Origin: Dietzia lutea
Lineage (GTDB): Bacteria; Actinomycetota; Actinomycetes; Mycobacteriales; Mycobacteriaceae
DNA: 64,000 nt
Assembly: GCF_003096075.1 (NCBI RefSeq)
Contig: NZ_CP015449.1
Span: forward strand, 1,977,001 to 2,041,000
Direction: 5' to 3'
Shown here: positions 1 through 7,168 of the stretch, in pieces
Position numbering within the stretch: the stretch's first letter is position 1
Layout of the letters: every line of letters starts with the position of its first letter
Translations under genes and position numbers: made by a program
The notes under the pieces: generated by a model
Database searches by the model: none
Told to the model about the DNA's origin: nothing
Seen by the model: the letters and a program-made list of their open reading frames with translations, nothing else

Positions 1-294
1 CGCGGGCAGTTCCCCGGAGGCGGTGAGGGTCCCCACCGCGAGCGCCAGGTCGAAACCGGAGCCCCGCTTGGGCAGACCCGCCGGCGACAGCGACAGGACG
101 ACCTTGCCCGCCGGCCACGACAGGCCGCTGTTGGTCACCGCCGCCCGTATCCGCTCCCGGGCCTGCAGCACCGCCGAATCCGGCAGCCCCACGATGCTCA
201 CCCCCGGCAGCCCGCGACCCACGTCCGCCTCGACCTCGACCATCTGACCGCCCACCCCGTGCAGGGTCACCGCCCACGTCCGCCCGAGCGCCAC
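1..294 (-). CDS. YifB/ComM family Mg-chelatase-like AAA+ ATPase, N-terminal part (cut by window edge)
   Basis: The first 98 residues are present; the rest lies beyond base 1. The start is GTG at 294, two bases after the yraN stop, and gives a V-ALGRTWAVTLHGVGG N-terminus followed by VEVEADVGRGLPGVSIVGLP and SPAGLPKRGSGFDLALA. These are the hallmarks of the ChlI/ComM N-terminal (Lon-protease-like) domain. Family members are about 500 aa with an AAA+ Mg-chelatase core further on, not visible here. ComM helps branch migration during natural transformation in proteobacteria; its role in actinobacteria is not settled. It is the last gene seen of the leftward rnhB-DUF2469-yraN-yifB run. Confidence 0.9.
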   Translation of the reverse strand, partial: MALGRTWAVTLHGVGGQMVEVEADVGRGLPGVSIVGLPDSAVLQARERIRAAVTNSGLSWPAGKVVLSLSPAGLPKRGSGFDLALAVGTLTASGELPA

Positions 295-296
295 GG

Positions 297-692
297 CTAC
301 ATCACGTCCTCGAACAGCTCGAGTCGGGGCCGCGACGGATCGGCCAGATCCACCCCGACCACGTCGAAACACACCTGACGCCAGCGACCCGGGTGCTCCG
401 CCAGCCAGTGGGTGGCCAGCAGGCGCAGGCGTCGGCGCTTCTTCCCCGTGACGGACTCGGCGGGGCTGCCGTAACCCGTACCGGTGCGGGCCCTCACCTC
501 GACGAAGCGCAGTCTGCCCGCGGGGTCCAGGACCACCAGGTCGAGTTCCCCGACCGGACACCGCCAGTTCCGGCTGATCACCACCGCACCGCGGGCCTCC
601 AGCAGGACCGCCGCGTGTTCCTCCCCGATCCGTCCCGTCCTCCGCCGCGGGTCCTCGCCGCCCCTGGCGCGCCTCGCCCCGTCCCCTGTCAT
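297..692 (-). CDS. YraN/UPF0102 family endonuclease-like protein
   Basis: A 131-aa protein of the UPF0102 family, which has the restriction-endonuclease-like (Holliday-junction-resolvase-like) fold. The family signature is visible as GELDLVVLD (about residues 48-56) and RFVEVRARTGTGYG (about 62-75), supplying the E..D..ExK-type metal ligands, here EVR instead of EVK. ATG at 692 is chosen because GGAGG lies six bases upstream; an in-frame extension to 737 has no such signal and is Arg-rich and unlike the family. The downstream yifB start follows the TAG stop directly, so the two are probably co-transcribed. Its molecular role is unproven in the family. Confidence 0.88.
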   Translation of the reverse strand: MTGDGARRARGGEDPRRRTGRIGEEHAAVLLEARGAVVISRNWRCPVGELDLVVLDPAGRLRFVEVRARTGTGYGSPAESVTGKKRRRLRLLATHWLAEHPGRWRQVCFDVVGVDLADPSRPRLELFEDVM

Positions 693-756
693 CGCCGTCC
701 TCCCGGCGGCCCGGCCCGTCCGGGTCCGCCGGGGCACACCCTTCCGGACGACGACG

Positions 757-812
757 GCCCGATCCGCTGGTCGCGGACCGGGCCGGGGGCCTCCTGTGGA
801 GGCGGATCGGGC
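757..812 (-). other. three-way-junction-like inverted repeat between DUF2469 and yraN
   Basis: In the 141-bp gap between two co-directional genes there is a 9-bp perfect outer stem (GCCCGATCC at 757-765 with GGATCGGGC at 804-812). It encloses two further perfect hairpins, GGTC-gcg-GACC (769-779) and GCCTCC-tgt-GGAGGC (789-803). It has no U-tract on the minus strand. It could be a terminator without a U-tract, a processing site, or a structured intercistronic element. Confidence 0.4.
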
Positions 813-833
813 TGTGGAGAACTGCGGCGGGGG

Positions 834-1139
834 TTACTCCGGCAGGCGCAGCTCGGGCTTGTCGAGCTCCTCGATGTTGACGTCCTTGAACGTCAGCACG
901 CGAACGTATTTGACGAAACGAGCAGGTCGGTACATGTCCCACACCCACGCGTCTGACATGCGCACGTCGAAGTACACCTCCCCGTCGGCGGACCGCGGGA
1001 TCAACTCGACGGCGTTGGCGAGGTAGAAGCGCCGCTCCGTCTCGACGACGTAGGTGAACTGACCGACGATGTCGCGGTACTCGCGGTACAGCGAGAGCTC
1101 CATCTCGGTCTCGTAGTTCTCCAGATCCTCGGCGCTCAT
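834..1139 (-). CDS. DUF2469 family conserved protein (Rv2901c-like)
   Basis: A 101-aa protein that begins [20 protein letters not shown] and continues with [18 protein letters not shown] and [20 protein letters not shown], the strongly conserved pattern of DUF2469. This family is almost restricted to actinobacteria and nearly always sits between rnhB and yraN. The start ATG overlaps the rnhB stop by four bases (ATGA), so translation is coupled. No catalytic motif, signal peptide or membrane segment is evident. The many aromatic and acidic residues suggest a small soluble protein. The constant neighbourhood hints at a role linked to RNase HII or nucleic acid maintenance, which is inference only. 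Confidence 0.9.
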   Translation of the reverse strand: MSAEDLENYETEMELSLYREYRDIVGQFTYVVETERRFYLANAVELIPRSADGEVYFDVRMSDAWVWDMYRPARFVKYVRVLTFKDVNIEELDKPELRLPE

Positions 1140-1843
1140 CTCGTGCTGCTCCTCGAATGCGCCTGCGCGGCGCGACGGACGTTGGCGTACGACATCCGAT
1201 GGATGTCGCTGGGACCGAGCTGCTCGATCGCCCTGGCGTGACTCGTGGTGCTGTACCCCTTGTGGGCGGCGAAGCCGTAGCCCGGGTACCGCGAGTCGAG
1301 GTCCACCATAATCCGATCGCGCGTGACCTTCGCGAGGACACTCGCGGCGGCGATGGATGCGACCACCGCGTCACCCCCGATCACCGCCGTGGACTGGCAC
1401 CCGAGACCGTCGACCGCGAACCCGTCTGTCAGGACGAACCCGGGTCGCGGGTCCAGGGCGGCGACCGCCCGACGCATCCCCTCGATATTGCAGCGGTGGA
1501 TCCCGCGCGCGTCGATCCGATCCGGCTCGATCACGACGACCGAGACCGCCCTGGCGCGCCGCAGGACCGCGTCGTGGAGCCGATCACGGGCCGCCGCGGT
1601 GAGCTTCTTCGAGTCGTCCAGGTCCGCCAGTTCCGGGTGGAGGCGGTCACCGAGCACACACGCCGCCACGACGAGCGGACCCGCGCAGGAGCCGCGGCCG
1701 GCCTCGTCGACGCCCGCTACGGGACCCAGCCCCCGACGGCTGAGCGCGGCCTCCAGCGCGAGCCGGCCGTCCCTGCGGGTCACCCGCGCCCGGGTGGGCA
1801 GCAGGCGGTGCCGTCGCGACCGCTCCGGACGTCCCCGGGTCAC
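1136..1843 (-). CDS. rnhB: ribonuclease HII
   Basis: RNase HII removes the RNA strand of RNA/DNA hybrids and single ribonucleotides embedded in DNA. The 235-aa protein has the signature [20 protein letters not shown] (catalytic Asp-Glu near residues 43-44), DDSKKLT, and VLTDGF with the third acidic residue, followed by [12 protein letters not shown]. The first about 30 residues are Arg-rich and longer than in many homologues. The start is GTG at 1843 within a GTGA overlap with the lepB stop; its own stop overlaps the DUF2469 start. The lepB-rnhB-DUF2469 trio is therefore translationally coupled. Confidence 0.96.
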   Translation of the reverse strand: MTRGRPERSRRHRLLPTRARVTRRDGRLALEAALSRRGLGPVAGVDEAGRGSCAGPLVVAACVLGDRLHPELADLDDSKKLTAAARDRLHDAVLRRARAVSVVVIEPDRIDARGIHRCNIEGMRRAVAALDPRPGFVLTDGFAVDGLGCQSTAVIGGDAVVASIAAASVLAKVTRDRIMVDLDSRYPGYGFAAHKGYSTTSHARAIEQLGPSDIHRMSYANVRRAAQAHSRSSTR

Positions 1844-2604
1844 CCCGCGCTGATGTCCGGCGAGGAGACCGTCCCGATCCTGTCGAACGGGAGGATGATC
1901 GCCTGCACCTTGCCGATGATGTTCTCCGCCGGCACCGTGCCCTGGTACTCGTCGCCCATGTGGAAGCGGGAGTCCGCGGAGTTACCGCGGTTGTCGCCCA
2001 TCACCCAGTAGTTGCCCTCCGGGACGGTGACGGGACCGAACGCGCAGTTCAACGGGTTGCGGGCGGGCGACGGGTCCTCGTTGAGGTAGGGCTCGTCAAG
2101 CGGTTGGCCGTCGACGAGGAGCGACCCGTCCGGCGCACATCCCCCCACGGTCTGCCCGCCCACGGCGATCACGCGCTTGACCATGTCGTTCTGGTCGGGC
2201 GGGACGATGCCGATCACACCGCCGATGTTCTGGAGGGTGCGGATGACGGGATTGTCCGAACGAATGGACTGGTATCCCTCGTTCCACGAATCGGGCCCTT
2301 CGAAGACGACCACGTCGCCGGGCCGGGGATCACCGAACCGGTAGCTGATCTTGTCGACGAAGATCCGGTCTCCCGTGCAGCCGGCGCAGCCGTGCAACGT
2401 GGGTTCCATCGACTCGGACGGGATCTGGTAGACGCGACCGACGAAGGTCTGGAAGACGAACACCAGGGCCAGGGCGATCACCACCAGCAGCGGGATCTCG
2501 ATGTACCAGGGCTGGCCCTTCTTCTCGACGCCGCGAGCCGGGGCCCCGTGATCACGGGGTCCCGGCTCGGCGGTGTCGTGTCCGGGCGTATCGGTGCTGC
2601 TCAC
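1840..2604 (-). CDS. lepB: signal peptidase I
   Basis: A 254-aa membrane-bound type I signal peptidase, which cuts Sec and Tat signal peptides at the outer face of the cytoplasmic membrane. A polar N-terminal tail of about 35 residues precedes one transmembrane helix ([19 protein letters not shown]). Then come the catalytic Ser in [10 protein letters not shown], the catalytic Lys in [10 protein letters not shown] and the box D/E motif [12 protein letters not shown]. The start is GTG at 2604. It lies downstream of rplS (62-bp gap containing an imperfect hairpin) and overlaps rnhB by four bases, the usual actinobacterial order. Confidence 0.96.
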   Translation of the reverse strand: MSSTDTPGHDTAEPGPRDHGAPARGVEKKGQPWYIEIPLLVVIALALVFVFQTFVGRVYQIPSESMEPTLHGCAGCTGDRIFVDKISYRFGDPRPGDVVVFEGPDSWNEGYQSIRSDNPVIRTLQNIGGVIGIVPPDQNDMVKRVIAVGGQTVGGCAPDGSLLVDGQPLDEPYLNEDPSPARNPLNCAFGPVTVPEGNYWVMGDNRGNSADSRFHMGDEYQGTVPAENIIGKVQAIILPFDRIGTVSSPDISAG

Positions 2605-2666
2605 CCGGATGAGCGTAGTCGATCCCGCACCGCCGACGGCGGCCGAGTCCGACTCGCTCTATGCGC

Positions 2667-3008
2667 TCAGCGCTTCTCCTTGATCTTGGCGGCCTTGCCA
2701 CGGAGCGCGCGCAGGTAGTACAGCTTGGCGCGGCGGACGTCGCCACGCACGAGCACGTCGATGCGGTCGATGTTGGGCGAGTGCACGGGGAACGTGCGCT
2801 CGACGCCGACGCCGAACGAGACCTTGCGGACGGTGAAGGTCTCGCGGACGCCACCGCCCTGGCGACGGATCACGACGCCCTTGAAGACCTGGATGCGCTC
2901 CTTGGAGCCCTCGATGACCTTGACGTGCACGTCGAGCGTGTCGCCGGCACGAAACTCCGGGATGTCGTCCCGGAGGGACTTGTTGTCGATGAAGTCGAGA
3001 GTGTTCAT
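2667..3008 (-). CDS. rplS: 50S ribosomal protein L19
   Basis: A 113-aa L19 protein at the 30S-50S interface of the ribosome. Full-length conserved blocks are visible: [41 protein letters not shown] and the basic C-terminus [11 protein letters not shown]. The start is ATG at 3008. It follows trmD with a 161-bp gap, long enough for its own promoter or a leader; no convincing -35/-10 pair was found there. Confidence 0.97.
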   Translation of the reverse strand: MNTLDFIDNKSLRDDIPEFRAGDTLDVHVKVIEGSKERIQVFKGVVIRRQGGGVRETFTVRKVSFGVGVERTFPVHSPNIDRIDVLVRGDVRRAKLYYLRALRGKAAKIKEKR

Positions 3009-3169
3009 TGTGTTCCTTGCATGTCAGGAATGAGGACAGAGGACCCTGGCGCCCGCCGTCAGGCGGATCGACCGGTTCGTGCCCCGGATCAGCGCGACCG
3101 TCCACGGGCGCGCGTGCGCCCGAAAGGTCAACCTCGCTAGTGTGCCATCCCCGCCGCGGCCGGCCCAAA

Positions 3170-3961
3170 TCAGTCCGCGGGTGGTTCCCATCCCAGCTCG
3201 GCGAGGGTCTGCAGGTCGGCGGCGCCGAGCGCGGCACGGCGCAGGAGGTCCGGTCGCCTCTCCGCGGTCCGCCGCAGCGATTCGTCGCGGCGCCATCGCG
3301 CGATCCTCGCGTGATCGCCGCTCTTGAGGACCTCGGGCACCGGGCGGTCGCGCCACACCTCGGGGCGGGTGTAACTCGGCCCCTCGAGGAGGCCGTCGGA
3401 GAAGGAGTCCTCCTCGTGACTGCGCCGATTCCCCAGCACACCTGGCAGGAGGCGGACCACGGCCTCCGCGATGACGAGGACGGCCACCTCGCCCCCGATC
3501 AGGACGTAGTCCCCGATGCTGACCTCTTCGACGTCCATACGCTCGGAAGCCTCGTCGACCACGCGCTGATCGATGCCCTCGTAGCGGCCGCACGCGAACA
3601 CGATCCGACGGCGACGGGCGTACCGGTGGGCGTCGGCCTGGGAGAAGGGCCGCCCGGCGGGGGTCGGGACGATCAGCAGGGGCCGGGAGTCCGGATCCGA
3701 GGCGGTCGACCCGGTCGCCCCCCCGGTGCCGGCCGGGGGGACGAGGTCGTCGAGCGCGTCGCCCCACACCGTCGGCCGCATCACCATCCCCGGCCCGCCG
3801 CCGAACGGGGTGTCGTCGACGGACTTGTGCACGTCGTGGGTCCAGGCGCGGAGATCGTGGACGCCGACCTCGACGATGCCGCGGTCGACGGCGCGACCGA
3901 GGAGGGCGAGACGGAGCGGGGCGAGGTAGTCGGGGAAGACGGTGACGACGTCGAGACGCAT
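3170..3961 (-). CDS. trmD: tRNA (guanine-N1)-methyltransferase
   Basis: TrmD makes m1G37 in tRNAs reading CNN and some GNN codons, which prevents +1 frameshifting. The 263-aa protein starts MRLDVVTVFPDYLAPL and shows DTPFGGGPGMVM, the trefoil-knot SAM site (EEVSIGDYVLIGGE) and the C-terminal substrate segment with SYTRPEVW and SGDHARIARWRRD. ATG at 3961 is the conserved family start; an upstream in-frame extension is unlike TrmD. It lies 35 bp after rimM in the rpsP-khpA-rimM-trmD cluster. Confidence 0.97.
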   Translation of the reverse strand: MRLDVVTVFPDYLAPLRLALLGRAVDRGIVEVGVHDLRAWTHDVHKSVDDTPFGGGPGMVMRPTVWGDALDDLVPPAGTGGATGSTASDPDSRPLLIVPTPAGRPFSQADAHRYARRRRIVFACGRYEGIDQRVVDEASERMDVEEVSIGDYVLIGGEVAVLVIAEAVVRLLPGVLGNRRSHEEDSFSDGLLEGPSYTRPEVWRDRPVPEVLKSGDHARIARWRRDESLRRTAERRPDLLRRAALGAADLQTLAELGWEPPAD

Positions 3962-3996
3962 GATCGGCCCGGACCGCTCGCCGGCGGCGGGCCCGG

Positions 3997-4530
3997 TCAC
4001 GACGTACCCAGGTCGAGCAGCCCCTCCGGTGGGTCGATGACGCACGTGCCACCGGGGACGTCGACCTCGGGGACCATCTCGGTGACGAAGGGGACGAGCG
4101 CGTCGGCCCCGTCGTTCAGTCGGATTCCGAGGAGTTCTCCGGCGGCGGTGTGGACGATCTCGGTGACCTCGCCCAGCGGTGCGCCCGAGGCATCGAGCAC
4201 CCGCAGCCCGACGAGCTGGTGATCGTGGTACTCGTCCGGGTCTTCCGGATCGGGGAGCTCGGCGGAGTCGACCAGCAGGAGCATGCCCCGCAGGGCGTCG
4301 GCCGTGTCGCGGTCGGACACACCGGCCAGGCGCACGAGAAGCCGCCCGGAGTGGTTCCGGGCGGCTTCCACTGTGACGTCACGATCGGTGGCGCGGTCCC
4401 CCTTGCCGACGCGGCCGGTGAGCCGTGCGCCGGGCGCGAACCGCTCCTCGGGCGAGTCGGTGCGGACCTCCACCACGAGCTCGCCGCGGACGCCGTGCGA
4501 TTTGACGACGCGGCCCACGACGAGCTCCAT
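3997..4530 (-). CDS. rimM: 16S rRNA processing protein RimM
   Basis: A 177-aa assembly factor that binds S19 and helps mature the 30S head. The N-terminal RimM beta-barrel is seen as MELVVGRVVKSHGVRGELVV; the C-terminal PRC-barrel contains EYHDHQLVGLRV, VTEIVHTAAGELLGIRLNDG and LVPFVTEMVPEVDV. The length is normal for the family. ATG at 4530 lies 41 bp after the khpA stop, and the gene is transcribed with rpsP, khpA and trmD. Confidence 0.96.
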   Translation of the reverse strand: MELVVGRVVKSHGVRGELVVEVRTDSPEERFAPGARLTGRVGKGDRATDRDVTVEAARNHSGRLLVRLAGVSDRDTADALRGMLLLVDSAELPDPEDPDEYHDHQLVGLRVLDASGAPLGEVTEIVHTAAGELLGIRLNDGADALVPFVTEMVPEVDVPGGTCVIDPPEGLLDLGTS

Positions 4531-4571
4531 GGTGTGTCAGGTCCTCCGGTTGTCGGCGTGCGGGGTGGGGA

Positions 4572-4814
4572 TCAGCGGTCGGTGTCGACCACGTCGACCC
4601 GGATTCCCTCTCCCCCGACGGCGGAGACGATCGTCCGGATCGCGGAGGCGGTGCGACCGCCCCGGCCGATGACACGGCCGAGATCCTCGGGCGCGACCGC
4701 GACCCGGATCACGGTGCCGCGCCGACCACCACTCGACCGCACGGAGACCGCGTCGGGATCCGACACGATTCCGCGGACGAGGTGGTCGACGGCGTCGACG
4801 ACCATGTCGTTCAT
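4572..4814 (-). CDS. khpA: KH-domain RNA-binding protein KhpA
   Basis: An 80-aa single-KH-domain protein. The RNA-binding GxxG loop is GRGG within EDLGRVIGRGGRTASAIRTI (about residues 43-62). In Gram-positives KhpA pairs with KhpB/Jag and affects cell elongation and sRNA/mRNA binding. It is encoded five bases after rpsP, its invariant neighbour in actinobacteria. Confidence 0.95.
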   Translation of the reverse strand: MNDMVVDAVDHLVRGIVSDPDAVSVRSSGGRRGTVIRVAVAPEDLGRVIGRGGRTASAIRTIVSAVGGEGIRVDVVDTDR

Positions 4815-4819
4815 CTGTC

Positions 4820-5317
4820 TCAGGCCTCGGCGGTCTCGGCGTCAGCCGACGCGGCCTCGCCCTCGGCGGAGTCGGTCGCCGCGGCGGCCTCCTGCTCGGC
4901 CTTCTTGGCCTCATCGGCCTTCTTCGCCTTGTCGGCCTTGCGCTTGGCGGTGATGGCCTCGGCGGACGGCTCGCCCTGGGCCTCCTCGAGCGCCTTGTTG
5001 AACAGGTCCAGCTTGGAGGGCTTGGGCTCCGGGGTACGAAGGGTGCCCTCGGCGCCCTCGATGCCCTTGAACTTCTGCCAGTCGCCCGTGACCTTGAGCA
5101 GCTGCTCGACGGCCTCGGTCGGCTGGGCGCCGACGCCGAGCCAGTACTGCGCGCGATCGGAGTCGATCTGGATGAAGCTCGGCTCCTCCTTCGGACGGTA
5201 GAGGCCGATGGTCTCGATCGCACGGCCGTCGCGGCGGGTGCGGGCGTCGGCGACGACGACCCGGTACTGCGGGTTGCGGATCTTGCCGAGTCGGGTGAGC
5301 TTGATCTTGACGGCCAT
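4820..5317 (-). CDS. rpsP: 30S ribosomal protein S16 with acidic/Ala-rich tail
   Basis: S16 is needed for 30S assembly. The first about 85 residues are canonical ([55 protein letters not shown]). The protein runs to 165 aa because of a low-complexity tail rich in Ala, Glu, Lys and Asp after residue about 115. Such tails are common in actinobacterial S16 and are probably disordered. It is the first gene of the rpsP-khpA-rimM-trmD unit, downstream of a hairpin and a candidate -10 box in the gap after ffh. Confidence 0.96.
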   Translation of the reverse strand: MAVKIKLTRLGKIRNPQYRVVVADARTRRDGRAIETIGLYRPKEEPSFIQIDSDRAQYWLGVGAQPTEAVEQLLKVTGDWQKFKGIEGAEGTLRTPEPKPSKLDLFNKALEEAQGEPSAEAITAKRKADKAKKADEAKKAEQEAAAATDSAEGEAASADAETAEA

Positions 5318-5461
5318 GAGCGCGTCTCACTTCCTGTTGTGGGTCACATGGCGATTCAGCGACGCCCGCGCTGGTCGCGGGGTCCGGTTTCGCCTTCCGG
5401 GTGACCGCCGTTCGGCCCGGGCCCCGCGCGGGGGCCCACCGGTGACGGCGTCCAGCGGTCC

Positions 5462-5467
5462 AGTTTA
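5462..5467 (-). promoter_or_regulatory. candidate -10 box for the rpsP operon
   Basis: TAAACT on the minus strand fits the actinobacterial TANNNT -10 consensus and lies about 145 bp before rpsP, directly downstream of the ffh hairpin. No good -35 is seen; at 17 bp it would fall within the hairpin arm. Confidence 0.35.
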
Positions 5468-5475
5468 GACACGCC

Positions 5476-5509
5476 CGGCCCGCGGGCACCAATCGGTGCC
5501 CGCGGGCCG
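5476..5509 (-). terminator. 15-bp perfect hairpin after ffh
   Basis: CGGCCCGCGGGCACC (5476-5490), loop AATC, and its exact complement (5495-5509) lie six bases beyond the ffh stop. There is no U-tract on the minus strand. The position between ffh and rpsP suggests a GC-type terminator. Confidence 0.55.
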
Positions 5510-5514
5510 TCGGG

Positions 5515-7104
5515 TCACCGCTTGGGGAACTTGAGGTTGTCCAGATCGATGCCCTCGAGACCGGGCGGGAGCTGGTCCAGGCCCGGCGGCATCTGCGACA
5601 GGTCCGGCATGCCACCGGGCGGCATCCCCGGCATGCCCGGCATCCCGCCGGGCGGCATCCCGGGCATCCCGGGCATCATGCCGCGGTTCTTCGGCGGCGT
5701 GGGGCCGCGCCCCTTGCCCTTCCCCTTACCCTTCTTACCCTTGCGCTGGTTCTTACGCCCGGCCCCGGGCATCCCCATCTGGCCGGCCATCCGGCTCATC
5801 ATCTTGCGGGCCTCGAAGAACCGGTCGACGAGCTGGTTGACGTCGGTGACGGTGACGCCCGAGCCGTTGGCGATGCGTTGACGGCGGGAACCGTTGATGA
5901 TCTTGGGATCGGCACGTTCCTCGGGGGTCATGCCGCGGATGATGGCCTGGATGCGGTCGAGGTGCTTCTCGTCGATGTCGCCGACGGCGTCCTTCATGTC
6001 CTTGCCGCCGGGCAACATACCGAGCAGGTTCCCGATGGGGCCCATCTTGCGGATCATCATCATCTGGTCGAGGAAGTCCTCGAGCGTGAGCTCGCCGGAG
6101 CCGATCTTGGCGGCGGTCTTCTCCGCCTCCTTGGCGTCGAAGACCGTCTCGGCCTGCTCGATGAGCGACAGGACATCGCCCATGCCGAGGATCCGGCTCG
6201 ACATGCGCTCGGGATGGAAGACGTCGAAGTCCTCGAGCTTCTCGCCGTCCGAGGCGAACATTATCGGGGTGCCGGTGAGCTCGCGGACGCTGAGCGCGGC
6301 GCCGCCGCGCGCGTCACCGTCGAGCTTGGTGAGCACGACGCCCGTGAAGCCGACGCCCTCGCGGAACGCCTCGGCGGTGACCACCGCGTCCTGACCGATC
6401 ATGGCGTCCAGGACGAAGAAGGTCTCGTGTGGCTGGACGGCGTCCCTGATGCCCCGGGCCTGGGCCATCATCTCCTCGTCGATGCCGAGGCGGCCGGCGG
6501 TGTCGACGATCACGACGTCGTGCATCTTGGCGCGCGCGTGGGCCAGCCCGCGCTGCGCCACCGACACGGGCTCCTGGACGCCGATCTCCGCGCCGTCCCC
6601 TCCGACCGAGGTGCCGGGGTGCGGCGCGAACGTCTGGACGCCGGCACGCTCACCGACGATGCGCAGCTGGTCGACCGCGCCCGGGCGTTGGAGGTCGCAC
6701 GCCACCAACAGCGGGGTGTGCCCCTGGCCCTTGAGCCAGTACGCGAGCTTGCCCGCCAGCGTGGTCTTACCGGCGCCCTGGAGACCGGCCAGCATGATCA
6801 CCGTCGGCGGCTGCTTGGCGAACTCGATCCGGCGGGCCTCGCCACCGAGGATGGCGGTGAGCTCGGCGTCGACTATCTTGACGACCTGCTGGGCGGGGTT
6901 GAGCGCCTCGGAGACCTCGGCACCCTTGGCCCGTTCCTTGACCCGGGAGATGAAGGCGCGCACGACCGGCAGCGCGACGTCGGCCTCAAGCAGCGCGAGT
7001 CGGATCTCGCGGGCCGTCGCGTCGATGTCGGCCTCGCTCAGCCGACCTTTTCCGCGCAGGTCCTTGAGCGCCCCTGTGAGGCGGTCGGACAAGGATTCGA
7101 ACAC
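5515..7104 (-). CDS. ffh: signal recognition particle protein Ffh (SRP54)
   Basis: Ffh binds signal sequences of nascent membrane proteins with 4.5S RNA and delivers them to FtsY. The 529-aa protein has the N helical bundle, the G domain (G1 GLQGAGKTT near residues 107-115, DTAGR, TKLDGDARGG) and the methionine-rich M domain. The start is GTG at 7104, with AGGGAG upstream and VFESLSDRLTGALKDL as N-terminus; the longer in-frame reading to 7299 is Arg-rich non-homologous sequence. The C-terminus is unusual: a basic KGKKGKGKGKG stretch followed by Met/Pro/Gly repeats and PPGL repeats, ending LKFPKR. Confidence 0.97.
   Translation of the reverse strand: MFESLSDRLTGALKDLRGKGRLSEADIDATAREIRLALLEADVALPVVRAFISRVKERAKGAEVSEALNPAQQVVKIVDAELTAILGGEARRIEFAKQPPTVIMLAGLQGAGKTTLAGKLAYWLKGQGHTPLLVACDLQRPGAVDQLRIVGERAGVQTFAPHPGTSVGGDGAEIGVQEPVSVAQRGLAHARAKMHDVVIVDTAGRLGIDEEMMAQARGIRDAVQPHETFFVLDAMIGQDAVVTAEAFREGVGFTGVVLTKLDGDARGGAALSVRELTGTPIMFASDGEKLEDFDVFHPERMSSRILGMGDVLSLIEQAETVFDAKEAEKTAAKIGSGELTLEDFLDQMMMIRKMGPIGNLLGMLPGGKDMKDAVGDIDEKHLDRIQAIIRGMTPEERADPKIINGSRRQRIANGSGVTVTDVNQLVDRFFEARKMMSRMAGQMGMPGAGRKNQRKGKKGKGKGKGRGPTPPKNRGMMPGMPGMPPGGMPGMPGMPPGGMPDLSQMPPGLDQLPPGLEGIDLDNLKFPKR
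5611..5676 (-). repeat. two 33-bp tandem units in the ffh 3' end
   Basis: Two adjacent 33-bp units (5611-5643 and 5644-5676) each encode MPGMPGMPPGG in the Ffh M-domain tail. Synonymous differences between them (atg/atc context and ccc/ccg changes) show they are not a very recent copy. Confidence 0.8.
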
Positions 7105-7168
7105 GGCAACAGCTCCCTGGTTCGCGTCCCGGGAGCGCGCGCGTCCCGGCGTCGTCGGCGACGACTGA

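Noticed and set aside
3009-3169. Possible rplS promoter or autoregulatory leader in the trmD-rplS gap
   Set aside because: A TTGACC is present on the minus strand but no TANNNT box at a useful distance; no convincing structure.
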